Positions 44,410-53,156 of a stretch of DNA of 64,000 bases are shown one piece after another. A model generated the notes under the pieces. That model was not told the origin of the DNA. It worked only from the letters and a program-made list of their open reading frames with translations, and did no database searches. A program made the position numbers and the translations under genes. The DNA is taken from positions 4,759 to 68,758 of the forward strand of contig JBOFKD010000111.1 of assembly GCA_051657165.1 (NCBI GenBank). The letters run 5' to 3'. Position 1 is the stretch's first letter; each line of letters opens with the position of its first letter. The stretch comes from UBA7332 sp051657165. Its GTDB lineage: Bacteria; Bacteroidota; Bacteroidia; Bacteroidales; UBA7332.

Positions 44410-44491
44410 ATTCTTTTATTAATTTTGTATGTTCTGAAACAGGAACAATGCAAACATACAATATATTTTTGTTTATTAGGCATATAGGAAT

Positions 44492-44568
44492 AAAAAAAGT
44501 TGGGGGTAACCTCGCGGTCTCCCCCAACAACTAACCTAAACCTTAACTATAAAAATAAATTTTCGTTT
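44492..44568 (-). ncRNA. Candidate small RNA divergent from miaB
   Basis: A minus-strand promoter (TTTTG at 44602-44606, 19 bp, AATATTTG at 44575-44582) is followed by about 75 bp with no reading frame and then a perfect 8-bp GTTGGGGG / CCCCCAAC hairpin with a GC-rich loop and seven T. The body contains the phrase TTAAGGTTTAGGTTAG. The parts make a complete short transcription unit. I cannot name the RNA family. Confidence 0.55.
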
Positions 44569-44574
44569 GCACTG

Positions 44575-44606
44575 CAAATATTGGAAATAAGAATTTATTA
44601 TCAAAA
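44575..44606 (-). promoter_or_regulatory. Promoter of the candidate small RNA
   Basis: On the minus strand TTTTG and AATATTTG are 19 bp apart. The second box misses the consensus TAnnTTTG at its first base. Confidence 0.5.
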
Positions 44607-44672
44607 TATTGATTAATGTTTTTAAACATGATCAGTGAAATTTATTTTCGTTTTAATTAATATTATTTTTTT

Positions 44673-46028
44673 ATGTCAGGAACAGACTTTAAATCTGAAA
44701 CTGTAATTCCGTCAAAAAAACTTTTTGTTGAGACTTATGGTTGTCAAATGAATGTAGCAGACAGTGAGGTAGTTGTATCAATCATGGAGATGGATGGATA
44801 CGAGGTAACCGAAGATATTAAAGAGGCTGATGCTATTTTTGTAAACACTTGTTCGATACGTGATAATGCGGAACAGAAAGTTGTTTCTCGTTTGACGTAT
44901 TTCAATTCACTAAAGAAAAAACGTAAAGGTTTAGTTGTTGGTGTACTGGGCTGTATGGCTGAACGGGTTAAAGATGAGCTTATCAATGATTATCAGGTTG
45001 ACCTGGTAGTAGGACCTGATGCTTATCTGGATCTTCCTAATCTTGTAGGAGCTGTTGAAAACGGAGAAAAAGCCATCAATGTAAAACTATCTACAGATGA
45101 AACTTATCGCGAAATTATTCCTTCCAGAATCGGAGGAAACCGCATCTCTGGTTTTATCTCAATCATGCGCGGATGTAACAACTTCTGTTCGTATTGTATT
45201 GTACCTTATACAAGAGGCAGAGAGCGTAGTCGCGAACCAGAAAGTATCATTCGTGAGTTGCTTGACCTGAAAGAGAAAAACTATAAAGAAATAACTCTTC
45301 TGGGTCAGAACGTAAATTCATACTGTTATGAGAAAGAAGGCGAAAAAGTAGACTTTCCAATGTTGCTGAAAATGGTGGCGGAAGCTGCTCCGGATTTACG
45401 TATCCGTTTTACAACTTCTCATCCGAAAGATATGAGCGATGAAATTCTTGAAACCATTGCAGCTCACAATAATATTTGCAACCATATACATTTACCTGTA
45501 CAGTCTGGTAGTTCACGTATTCTTAAATTAATGAACCGAAAATATACCCGTGAGTGGTATATGGAACGTATAGATGCGATCAAACGAATCATACCAGATT
45601 GCGGTCTGACTACCGATGTTTTTTGCGGATTCCATTCCGAAACAGAAGAAGATCATCAGGAGACTTTATCTCTGATGAAAGAAGTTGGGTTTGATGCAGC
45701 ATTTATGTTCAAATATTCTGAAAGACCCGGTACTTATGCTTCGAAACATCTGAAAGATGATATTGACGAAGAAATTAAAATAAAACGTCTTGAAGAAATT
45801 ATTGCACTTCAGAACCGTCTGTCTTTAGAAAGCAACCAGTCGACTATCGGTAAAGTGTATGAAGTGCTGGCTGAAGGGGTATCAAAAAGATCCCGCGAAG
45901 ACCTTTACGGACGTACGGAACATAATCGTGTCGTTGTTTTCCCTCGTGGAGGACACCGTATCGGAGAATTCGTAAAAGTAAGAATCACAGATGTAACTTC
46001 TGCTACATTACGTGGTGAACTTGTTTAA
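44673..46028 (+). CDS. miaB: tRNA-2-methylthio-N6-dimethylallyladenosine synthase MiaB
   Basis: A 451-aa radical-SAM methylthiotransferase of normal length. The N-terminal UPF0004 domain has FVETYGCQMNVADSEVV and NTCSIRDNAEQKV. The radical-SAM cluster is CNNFCSYC, followed by IVPYTRGRERSRE. The C-terminal TRAM domain ends in VRITDVTSATLRGELV. It adds the methylthio group to i6A37 of tRNAs. Its stop codon overlaps the convergent GH53-like gene by 4 bp. Confidence 0.97.
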   Translation: MSGTDFKSETVIPSKKLFVETYGCQMNVADSEVVVSIMEMDGYEVTEDIKEADAIFVNTCSIRDNAEQKVVSRLTYFNSLKKKRKGLVVGVLGCMAERVKDELINDYQVDLVVGPDAYLDLPNLVGAVENGEKAINVKLSTDETYREIIPSRIGGNRISGFISIMRGCNNFCSYCIVPYTRGRERSREPESIIRELLDLKEKNYKEITLLGQNVNSYCYEKEGEKVDFPMLLKMVAEAAPDLRIRFTTSHPKDMSDEILETIAAHNNICNHIHLPVQSGSSRILKLMNRKYTREWYMERIDAIKRIIPDCGLTTDVFCGFHSETEEDHQETLSLMKEVGFDAAFMFKYSERPGTYASKHLKDDIDEEIKIKRLEEIIALQNRLSLESNQSTIGKVYEVLAEGVSKRSREDLYGRTEHNRVVVFPRGGHRIGEFVKVRITDVTSATLRGELV

Positions 46029-47161
46029 CGACATTTACGATTAATCAATCTGAATATACTGAAAGCGGGCATTACTTGTCCGCTTTTGTTATTAAATAAC
46101 CCTGCATAAAAAGGTTTAAACGGGTTACTCTGCTTTGTCATTGTCTCTTCGGCATACCAGTAGATAATACCACTGACCTGAGGTATATAAGCAATCTCTC
46201 TGATTAAATTATAGAGTATAATTTTTTGCCCAGACGGACTAATTTCAAAATCTACATGATCACGGTACTGTTCAGGCACTCCTTCCTGATCATAAGGTAT
46301 TGATATTTCTGTAAATAATATATCTTTAGCTCCATTGAGATATAAAAGATTATCAATAAAATCAATTAATTCCGGAATACTCCCGTCTGAATAAGAACGA
46401 TAGGTCAGACCAATCGTATCAAAATCAATATTTCCGATCATAAGCCTGGAAAAAAATTCAAAAGCTCTTTCTTTATCTCTCAACGAATCTATACCTATAA
46501 CTATATTGATGTTACCGGATAATGTATCTCGTATAGCCCGGCTGGCGGATTTTAGCAGCGACAAAAAGTTGAACCATTCTGCATTATTTGACGGATAATC
46601 TTCATGAAGAAAACCATCCTCCCATAAAAAACCATTTTGCAAACCATTTCCTATCTGAATAAGATCGGGAACTACACTATTATCTTTCAGTATATTCAAC
46701 ACATCGCACGTATATGTATAAATCTTTTTTCTGAGTTCTTCACGGTTTAATTCAGTCCATTGAGAAGGTTTTTCCTGTAACTGAGAATCGGCATATTGAT
46801 CTGAATAATGAATAGTCAGATAAAATTCGAATCCCGACGCTTTAATCTCTTTTGCCAAACGTATGACATAGTCCAGATCCTGACATGCAAAAGATGCAGA
46901 GTCCGGATTAACCAGTAACCGGCATCTGATTGTATTAAAACCATTCTCACCATAATAATGAAACAAATCGGGAATTGATTGATTATCTTCATTTGTGTAT
47001 ACCGCATCCAGTTCTTTATACCGGAGCAATAAAGAAAGATCACCTCCAATATATTTAAAGTGGGGTGTACAAATTTGTCTGAAGCACAAATGACACTCTT
47101 CTTCGGTATTCAAAGAAAGAGAGTTTTCCAGTAGTAAATAAGATTCTAAAATCGTTTTCAT
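46025..47161 (-). CDS. GH53-like protein, cytoplasmic, acid/base residue lost
   Basis: A 378-aa protein with the fold markers of GH53 endo-beta-1,4-galactanases: NGFNTIRCRLLVNP, FYLTIHYSDQYADSQLQEKPSQW, YTYTCDVL, the IQIGN..NG.LW motif and DFDTIGLTY. The nucleophile position is Glu285 (ILFTEISIP). At the acid/base position, where active enzymes read NE, this one reads Asn172-Gly173. There is no signal peptide, unlike secreted galactanases. It is therefore probably not a normal galactanase; it may bind a sugar or be decaying, although the frame is intact. A TACCTTTG box at 47237-47244 precedes it. Confidence 0.8.
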   Translation of the reverse strand: MKTILESYLLLENSLSLNTEEECHLCFRQICTPHFKYIGGDLSLLLRYKELDAVYTNEDNQSIPDLFHYYGENGFNTIRCRLLVNPDSASFACQDLDYVIRLAKEIKASGFEFYLTIHYSDQYADSQLQEKPSQWTELNREELRKKIYTYTCDVLNILKDNSVVPDLIQIGNGLQNGFLWEDGFLHEDYPSNNAEWFNFLSLLKSASRAIRDTLSGNINIVIGIDSLRDKERAFEFFSRLMIGNIDFDTIGLTYRSYSDGSIPELIDFIDNLLYLNGAKDILFTEISIPYDQEGVPEQYRDHVDFEISPSGQKIILYNLIREIAYIPQVSGIIYWYAEETMTKQSNPFKPFYAGLFNNKSGQVMPAFSIFRLINRKCR

Positions 47162-47236
47162 CTGAATATCGTTTAGAAAAAGTACGACATTAAGCTAAGC
47201 AAAAACGGAAATCAGTTTATAGAAACTGAAGTTGAA

Positions 47237-47244
47237 CAAAGGTA
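47237..47244 (-). promoter_or_regulatory. Promoter box (TACCTTTG) of the GH53-like gene
   Basis: The minus strand reads TACCTTTG 76 bp before the ATG at 47161. Confidence 0.6.
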
Positions 47245-48150
47245 TAGTATTCTTCTTTAAAACAGATTAGAAAACATACAAATTTTCAATGGAACAAATG
47301 TCTGTATCTAAATTATAAACAGTTGTTTACAGGAACAGGTATCACCATTAAATCAACAATGTATGTTTATAAAACATAGTCAATTAACAATATTATCAAC
47401 AACGTTGTTAATCACAGTTATATGATTAATATATAATAAGTTAGCATGTTGATAAAGAGTAGATATAACAACGTAAATAACAAATATGAATATAATCCTT
47501 CCTGTTATAAACATATAATGAAAACTTTATAACCATGTTAGAATCTTGTGAAATAGCTTATGAAAACATGTTGAACAACATAAGAAAGTCAAAAGGAGGT
47601 ATGCTTCCTATTTTCAAATAAAGAGATAAAAAAAGGAGGAAATTGAGGACGTTTGAGGAGGTAAAATATTAGATTGCTGGATTTCAGCAAGTTGAGTAAT
47701 AACGAGAGTTTTAATTACTTGTTAAAAAACAGCGGATAAAATGCTAATTAAAAATGAAAACTTATACTTGATTTCTAAAGAGAAATATTTATACGAATGC
47801 ATAATATATACTTCCAAGAAAAGTTGTTCTTTTTTCTTGCAGACTTTTTTAAGCCTGAATTGACAGATTTCAGACCTGTTAAAAGCATATTTTTATTGAC
47901 AATATTAGCTGTCAACAGAATAAATAATAACTTTGTATATCCTCTATATATAAGGTGTTTAGAGGATATTATTCCGTTTATAACAATTGAATAAAACAAT
48001 TGTTTATGTTGATAACGGAATAAGCAAATTAACAGTATAAAATTAATACGTCATATTAACAGCCTATTATCATTATCATATATTTCTTTTTTAGTTTAAT
48101 ATATAAATAAGATAATAAGATAGTTGTTGATAATAACAAGATACGAAGGT
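47245..48150. other. AT-rich 0.9-kb gene-free region, candidate replication origin
   Basis: No convincing gene is present; two short overlapping frames near 47775-47999 have no recognisable content. The 9-mer TTATCAACA, one base from the DnaA-box consensus TTATCCACA, occurs four times: 47393-47401 (plus) and 47447-47455, 48007-48015 and 48125-48133 (minus). A 12-bp palindrome AACAACGTTGTT lies at 47398-47409. Sampled by eye, plus-strand genes to the right look richer in G over C than those to the left. This fits an origin but is not proof. Confidence 0.4.
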
Positions 48151-48681
48151 ATGAGAAAATTGAAAGTTACAGAGATGAACCGCATCTCGCCCGAAGAGTT
48201 TAAGGAAATAAATAAGATGCCTTTAGTGATTGTTCTGGACAATGTAAGAAGTCTCAATAATATCGGATCGGTGTTTCGTTCATCCGATGCATATCTGATT
48301 GAGAAAATTTATTTATGCGGAATAACTGCAACTCCTCCGAATGCAGAAATTCATAAAACAGCTCTCGGAGCTGAAGAGTCTGTTGAATGGATTTATAAAA
48401 GCAATACACTGGAAGCTGTCGAAGAATTAAGAAACGAAGGATATATTATTTGCTCCATTGAGCAATGCAAAGGAAGTGTAATGCTGAATTCTTTTCAGCC
48501 AGATCCGGATAAAGGATATGCGGTGATTTTCGGAAATGAGGTAAAAGGAGTAAATCAGGAAGTAGTTGACGCTTCTGATGTTTGTCTGGAACTTCCTCAA
48601 TACGGAACAAAGCACTCTTTGAATGTTTCCGTTACTGCGGGAATTGTAATCTGGGACTTCTTTTGTAAGTTAGGTATTTAA
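48151..48681 (+). CDS. TrmH/SpoU-family RNA methyltransferase
   Basis: A 176-aa protein. I start at MRKLKVTEMNRISP (48151). The SPOUT motifs are visible: LDNVRSLNNIGSVFRSSDA (motif 1), YAVIFGNEVKGVN (motif 2) and LPQYGTKHSLNVSVTAGI (motif 3), which form the knotted SAM site. It 2'-O-methylates tRNA or rRNA; which nucleotide is not readable. It lacks the N-terminal extension of rRNA-specific RlmB. Confidence 0.92.
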   Translation: MRKLKVTEMNRISPEEFKEINKMPLVIVLDNVRSLNNIGSVFRSSDAYLIEKIYLCGITATPPNAEIHKTALGAEESVEWIYKSNTLEAVEELRNEGYIICSIEQCKGSVMLNSFQPDPDKGYAVIFGNEVKGVNQEVVDASDVCLELPQYGTKHSLNVSVTAGIVIWDFFCKLGI

Positions 48682-48692
48682 TCTGATCAGAT

Positions 48693-48737
48693 AAAAAAAA
48701 CGGATAACCTGAAAATTTCAGATTATCCGTTTTTATT
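48693..48737. terminator. Bidirectional terminator
   Basis: ACGGATAA-C-CTGAAA / ATTTCAG-ATTATCCGT is flanked by A and T runs between the convergent methyltransferase and CDF genes. Confidence 0.82.
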
Positions 48738-49630
48738 TAAGTATGCAGTTGCTCATAAGAGCAATCTTCGTTTTCAGCTTCAAATTCAATAGTTACATGC
48801 TCTATATCCATTTCAGTACAGATCTCTCGAATTTGCTCCTTTAAAGGGCTTAATTCGGCTAAAGAGTGATCATCTTTCAATACAACATGCAAACTCATTA
48901 TATTTTTCTGACCATCCAGACTCCATATATGCAGATCATGAATCGACTGAATTTCTTTCAGACGGGTGATTTTTTCTTCAAGAAGAGAAACGTTTATATC
49001 ATCCGGAGTATGCTGAAGTAATATAGAGAATGTAGCTTTAAAATTCTTATAGATATTCGTTAGGATCCAGATTGATATAGCTATGGATAGAAGAGGGTCA
49101 AGAATTGGAAGATTGACAAACATCATCACGATGCTGACAATCAAAACAGCTACCCAGCCTAATACATCTTCCATTAAATGCAGAAATACCGCTCTTTCAT
49201 TTAACGTAGTTCCTTTTTTAAGTTTAAATACAGCAGCTCCGTTTACTATAATTCCCAGAATAGCCAGATACAACATACCTTCGGCATTAGCCTCCTGAGG
49301 CGAAAACAATCTTGTCACACTTTCCTTGATTACAATGATTGATCCAGCCAGCAGTATGGATGAAATAAATAAGGAACCCAATAAAGAGAAGCGTTTATAT
49401 CCGTAACTGTATTTTTCATCTCTTCCTTTTTCCGAGTATTTCTGCAGATACCAGGCGACACCTAAGGAAACTGCATCCGAAAAGTCGTGCAAAGCATCTG
49501 ACATAATCGCGATACTATTCGTATAAATACCGCCTATCAATTCAATAAATGAAAAAAACAGGTTTAAGAAAAATGCAAAAGTTATATTCTTCCTTGCATT
49601 GTGTCCGTGGTCATGGTGATGATGTCCCAT
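48737..49630 (-). CDS. Cation diffusion facilitator (zinc/cobalt exporter)
   Basis: A 297-aa protein with a His-rich start (MGHHHHDHGHN) and six membrane segments. Metal ligands lie in the TM2 motif MSDALHDFSDA and the TM5 motif HLMEDVLGW (HxxxD). The C-terminal cytoplasmic ferredoxin-like domain begins near residue 205 (IQSIHDLHIWSLDGQKN). It exports Zn(II) or similar ions in exchange for protons. It follows the DUF4294 gene by 11 bp in the same unit. Confidence 0.94.
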   Translation of the reverse strand: MGHHHHDHGHNARKNITFAFFLNLFFSFIELIGGIYTNSIAIMSDALHDFSDAVSLGVAWYLQKYSEKGRDEKYSYGYKRFSLLGSLFISSILLAGSIIVIKESVTRLFSPQEANAEGMLYLAILGIIVNGAAVFKLKKGTTLNERAVFLHLMEDVLGWVAVLIVSIVMMFVNLPILDPLLSIAISIWILTNIYKNFKATFSILLQHTPDDINVSLLEEKITRLKEIQSIHDLHIWSLDGQKNIMSLHVVLKDDHSLAELSPLKEQIREICTEMDIEHVTIEFEAENEDCSYEQLHT

Positions 49631-49641
49631 AGCTTATAATT

Positions 49642-50235
49642 TTAAAGTTGTCCGGCTTCTACCATTAAACAAATTTGTTCGATTTGCTTATCTTTTCCCT
49701 GAGGGTCCCATTCTGATTTAAGACTGGCTCCAAATAAAGAAGCAAATGTATTCCAGAATCCGGCCCGGAAAGATCCCAGAAAAGCTTTGATCAGGGAGTA
49801 TGAAGATTGATTACACTCTCTGTCTATTAATTTTATCAACAGTTTACCTTGTCTGAAAGTCAGTTTTTTAAGAACAGGTTTATACGTATCGAATAGTTCT
49901 TTTTCCATTTTCTTCAAGTGCTTGTCCCGCGCTTTTTCATTCGGAAGAGTTTCCATATACTGATATGTTTCGATCAGTGTTTCGTAAATAAGCTTCGCAT
50001 AAGGCAATGTTTTCTTTACATCACGTACAGTTCTCCAGTATGCCATTTCCTGTTTTTGGTTTTTAAATACCATCGGAGGAAATATATATACCGTCCGTAA
50101 TCTTACATAAGGAATAGTGTCTCCATTTTCAATAACAGCTCTTTGTCTGTTCATTGGCAATGGTTCATAATCATTCTGTGCAAAAGCGGCAGATGTAAGA
50201 AGTGAAAGAATAAAAAAGAGAATTACGCGATACAT
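49642..50235 (-). CDS. DUF4294 family secreted protein
   Basis: A 197-aa protein with a signal peptide (MYRVILFFILSLLTSAAFAQ). It matches DUF4294: GDTIPYVRLRTVYIFPP, AYWRTVRDVKKTLPYAKLI, and LIKLIDRECNQSSY...KAFLGSFRAGFWN. The function is unknown; the family is confined to Bacteroidetes as far as I recall. It is transcribed together with the CDF exporter gene. Confidence 0.88.
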   Translation of the reverse strand: MYRVILFFILSLLTSAAFAQNDYEPLPMNRQRAVIENGDTIPYVRLRTVYIFPPMVFKNQKQEMAYWRTVRDVKKTLPYAKLIYETLIETYQYMETLPNEKARDKHLKKMEKELFDTYKPVLKKLTFRQGKLLIKLIDRECNQSSYSLIKAFLGSFRAGFWNTFASLFGASLKSEWDPQGKDKQIEQICLMVEAGQL

Positions 50236-50270
50236 ATATTGGTTTGTAACTTATTTAAAGATAATTTCTA

Positions 50271-50278
50271 TATATTTG
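50271..50278 (+). promoter_or_regulatory. Promoter box (TATATTTG) of the outer-membrane pair
   Basis: TATATTTG lies 33 bp before the chosen ATG at 50311; it falls inside the longer open frame and so supports the shorter start. Confidence 0.6.
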
Positions 50279-50310
50279 AACACTTGAATATTAACCGGGA
50301 CAATCCAACC

Positions 50311-51129
50311 ATGAACAACATACAAAAGCTAATCATTACTTTTAGCTTAATATATTCTTCTGATATGAATGCTACGAACGATTATTCGCAGTATGAGAAT
50401 GCCAGATCTGTATCTTTAAGCCATGCAACAGTTTCTACTTACGGATTTTTAAACTCCGCATCGGCTGTTTTATATGAAAACAGTTTCGTATCAGCCACAT
50501 ATGAAAACAAATATATAACTAAAGAGTTGTCTTCAACAACAATTGCCGGATTATATAAATCAAAATTCACAGATTTAGCATTTTGCTTGAATTATTTTGG
50601 TTATGATATATTTAATAAGACTTCCATTTCTATCTCTGCGGCAAAAGATCTGTCCGAATGGTTTGCGCTTGGTGTTCGCATAAACTATTCTTCTTTTTAT
50701 TTTCATTCCGAATCCGGAAGATCCAATCAGTTATCCGCAGATATTGGTTTTTTATTTTTCAGAAACCGGATTATAACAGCAGGTATAAACATTGGCAATC
50801 TTTTTCGTGTAAGAACAGATCATAATTACGATCCTCTTAAACTTTCTGAACCTGTACATATTGAATGCGGATTATCCTATAAAACCCTCGATGATCTGAA
50901 TTTATTATTTCAGATAGCAAAGACCGGTAAACAGGATTTGAAATTAGCACTGGCAGCTGAATATACAGGAATCCATAATTTCCCCGTCAGAGTAGGTGTG
51001 TCCGGCATGCCATTTTCTCCCTCTTTTGGTGTCGGATATAAGTATAATTTTCTTGCGATAGATATAGCATCCGGATATCACATTGATCTTGGATTTTCTC
51101 CGACAGTCACTTTATCCTGTTCTTTCTGA
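50311..51129 (+). CDS. Predicted outer-membrane beta-barrel protein (PorV/PorQ-like)
   Basis: About 272 aa, started at MNNIQKLIITFSLIYSSDMNA, a signal peptide. From residue 30 on it shows alternating amphipathic strands (ARSVSLSHATVSTYGFLNSAS, then repeated aromatic strand ends) and finishes in SCSF, the C-terminal Phe usual for outer-membrane barrels. The NSASAVLYENSFVSATYENKY region is like PorV/FadL-like barrels of Bacteroidetes. The next gene overlaps by one base (TGATG), so the two products probably act together. Confidence 0.7.
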   Translation: MNNIQKLIITFSLIYSSDMNATNDYSQYENARSVSLSHATVSTYGFLNSASAVLYENSFVSATYENKYITKELSSTTIAGLYKSKFTDLAFCLNYFGYDIFNKTSISISAAKDLSEWFALGVRINYSSFYFHSESGRSNQLSADIGFLFFRNRIITAGINIGNLFRVRTDHNYDPLKLSEPVHIECGLSYKTLDDLNLLFQIAKTGKQDLKLALAAEYTGIHNFPVRVGVSGMPFSPSFGVGYKYNFLAIDIASGYHIDLGFSPTVTLSCSF

Positions 51130-53105
51130 TGAGACTATTATTTCTATTCTTAATATCCGTTGTTTCGATGGTTATGTATGGTCAGAACGAAAAAGAGAAA
51201 TTACGTTTCGAATTAGAAGAGAATTACGAAACAGAGGTTATTAATGATTCGTTTGATGAGTCACTGCTATACAATCCGATTGATTTAAACAATACCTCGT
51301 ACGATGAACTGAAGTATTCAGGTCTGTTCACCGAAAAAGAGATAGAGAATATTCTTTTCTATCTTTATGTTTATGGAGAAATGAAATCAATTTATGAGAT
51401 GAAGCTTATTAAAGATATGGATTATAACACGATTCAGCGTCTGCTTCCGTTTATTACGATTAATCCTAAAAAGAAAGAATTTAAGAACAGTCTTAGTCAG
51501 CAAATTAATATATCGGTACGTACTAATTTATCTGTTCCAGATGGATTCAGAGATAAAACAGACTCCTTACTCCGCAATAATAAAAAATATCTGGGTGATC
51601 CGGTCTATCTGGCTTTTAATTATGAAGGACAATTGAACCGCTCTTTCAAATGGGGGATTTCTTGCGAGAAAGATGCCGGAGAGTTAATGAATATAATACC
51701 GGATTATACATCATTTTTTCTGGAATATACTACGAAATCATGGTTGAAGAAACTGGTTATAGGGAGTTATAAACTCTGTTTCGGGAACGGACTTGTAATG
51801 AATAATACTTATGAAACCGGTTTCACCTCTTTGCATAGCTTTAGTAAACCGGCTTCAAACACTGTTCGTAAACATAATTCTTTTAATGAAACAGATTACC
51901 ACAGAGGAGCTGCCGCTGTTTTTAAAATCAGGAATACCGAATTAACTATCTTCGGATCATTTGTAGCCAAAGATGCATCCTCTAATGACTCTGTCATTCA
52001 CTCTTTTTATACCAGCGGGAAACACAACACAGCTGCTTCACTCAGCAGAAAGAAGAATGAGACAGTTCAGTCTTATGGTATCCGTGGATCATTCTCCCGC
52101 AAGAATTATAGTTTGGGAGTTAATTATGTGAATACTACATTTTCGAAGCCTGTTTTTTCTAAATATCAGTCCGTTGCAAATCGTTTTCACTTCAAAGGTA
52201 AAGAAAGCAATAGTGTATCGATGGACTGGGAGTATCACAATCAGAAATTAAGGATAGGAGGAGAAGAAGCTTTTTCGGATAAAGGAATTGCCTTGTTACA
52301 CAGAGTACAGTTTCAGCCTAAAAGAGATTTTCTGTTTTCATTTGCACAACGGTATTATTCGCCACAGTATTATTCCTTTAATGGCAGGGCTCTCGGTAAC
52401 TCGCTTATCAGAAATGAAGAAGGATATTACTTCTTTTCAGCACTTTATTTTGGAAAAGGTTTTTATTTCAATGTCTCTTACGATTATTTCAAATACTTAT
52501 GGGCTTCTTCCGGTTCTGATTTTCCGAAAGAATCATCAGACTTAAAACTTCGTCTGGAAAATAAATTATTAAACAAATGGATTTTCTCTTTACTCTACAA
52601 ACAATCCCGGAGAGAGAAAGAGTATGATTCCGTTTATGATGAGTCTTATACCTGGATATTGAGGAGTCAGTATAAATCAGTTTTATCTTTGCGGGTCACA
52701 CATGAATATTCTAAATATTTTTTAAGTCAGAGTCTTCTTGAATATGCATTTATACAGGGTGATAAATCAAACAAAGGTTTTCATTTATCTCAGATTTTTA
52801 CCTGTTCGCTGATGCAGGGGAGCTGTCAGTTTCAGACCATCGTATCAGCTTTTTATGGTGGCGAGAATATATCTTTCTATTCACCGGTCAGACACTCTCT
52901 GTATGCCGGATCCGGTGAGCGTATATCCGGAAACGGATTTAAGTTTCAGGGGAATGCCCGTATAAAGTTGTATAAGGATTTGAGCATTCAATTTTCATAT
53001 TCTCTTCTTCACAGATCAGATGTAACGTTTATCGGGAATGGATTAGAACGGATTCAGAGTAATCAGCGTCATATGATCTCTTCTCTGATCCGTTATAAGT
53101 TCTGA
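51129..53105 (+). CDS. Helix-hairpin-helix protein with C-terminal outer-membrane barrel
   Basis: A 658-aa protein. Signal peptide at 1-18 (MRLLFLFLISVVSMVMYG). Residues about 45-115 hold a ComEA-like helix-hairpin-helix pair: IDLNNTSYDELKYSGLFTEKEIENIL, then KLIKDMDYNTIQRLLPFI. The rest (about 140-658) is a run of amphipathic strands with many aromatic ends and a C-terminal Phe (SSLIRYKF), typical of a large outer-membrane barrel. HHH motifs bind DNA in ComEA, but in this periplasmic plug-like setting they may only bind protein. The function is not established. Confidence 0.75.
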   Translation: MRLLFLFLISVVSMVMYGQNEKEKLRFELEENYETEVINDSFDESLLYNPIDLNNTSYDELKYSGLFTEKEIENILFYLYVYGEMKSIYEMKLIKDMDYNTIQRLLPFITINPKKKEFKNSLSQQINISVRTNLSVPDGFRDKTDSLLRNNKKYLGDPVYLAFNYEGQLNRSFKWGISCEKDAGELMNIIPDYTSFFLEYTTKSWLKKLVIGSYKLCFGNGLVMNNTYETGFTSLHSFSKPASNTVRKHNSFNETDYHRGAAAVFKIRNTELTIFGSFVAKDASSNDSVIHSFYTSGKHNTAASLSRKKNETVQSYGIRGSFSRKNYSLGVNYVNTTFSKPVFSKYQSVANRFHFKGKESNSVSMDWEYHNQKLRIGGEEAFSDKGIALLHRVQFQPKRDFLFSFAQRYYSPQYYSFNGRALGNSLIRNEEGYYFFSALYFGKGFYFNVSYDYFKYLWASSGSDFPKESSDLKLRLENKLLNKWIFSLLYKQSRREKEYDSVYDESYTWILRSQYKSVLSLRVTHEYSKYFLSQSLLEYAFIQGDKSNKGFHLSQIFTCSLMQGSCQFQTIVSAFYGGENISFYSPVRHSLYAGSGERISGNGFKFQGNARIKLYKDLSIQFSYSLLHRSDVTFIGNGLERIQSNQRHMISSLIRYKF

Positions 53106-53156
53106 TTCTGAAATACGTTTACTATCCTGTTAATAAACCTGTTATCCTGCGCGGAT

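Noticed and set aside
46025..47161. Calling the GH53-like gene a pseudogene
   Set aside because: The frame is intact over the full family length with a promoter box; only the acid/base residue and signal peptide are missing, so I kept it as a CDS of doubtful activity.
47775..47999. Two overlapping short frames on opposite strands in the AT-rich gap
   Set aside because: Both are of low complexity, lack promoter and domain signals, and overlap each other; chance frames in AT-rich DNA.
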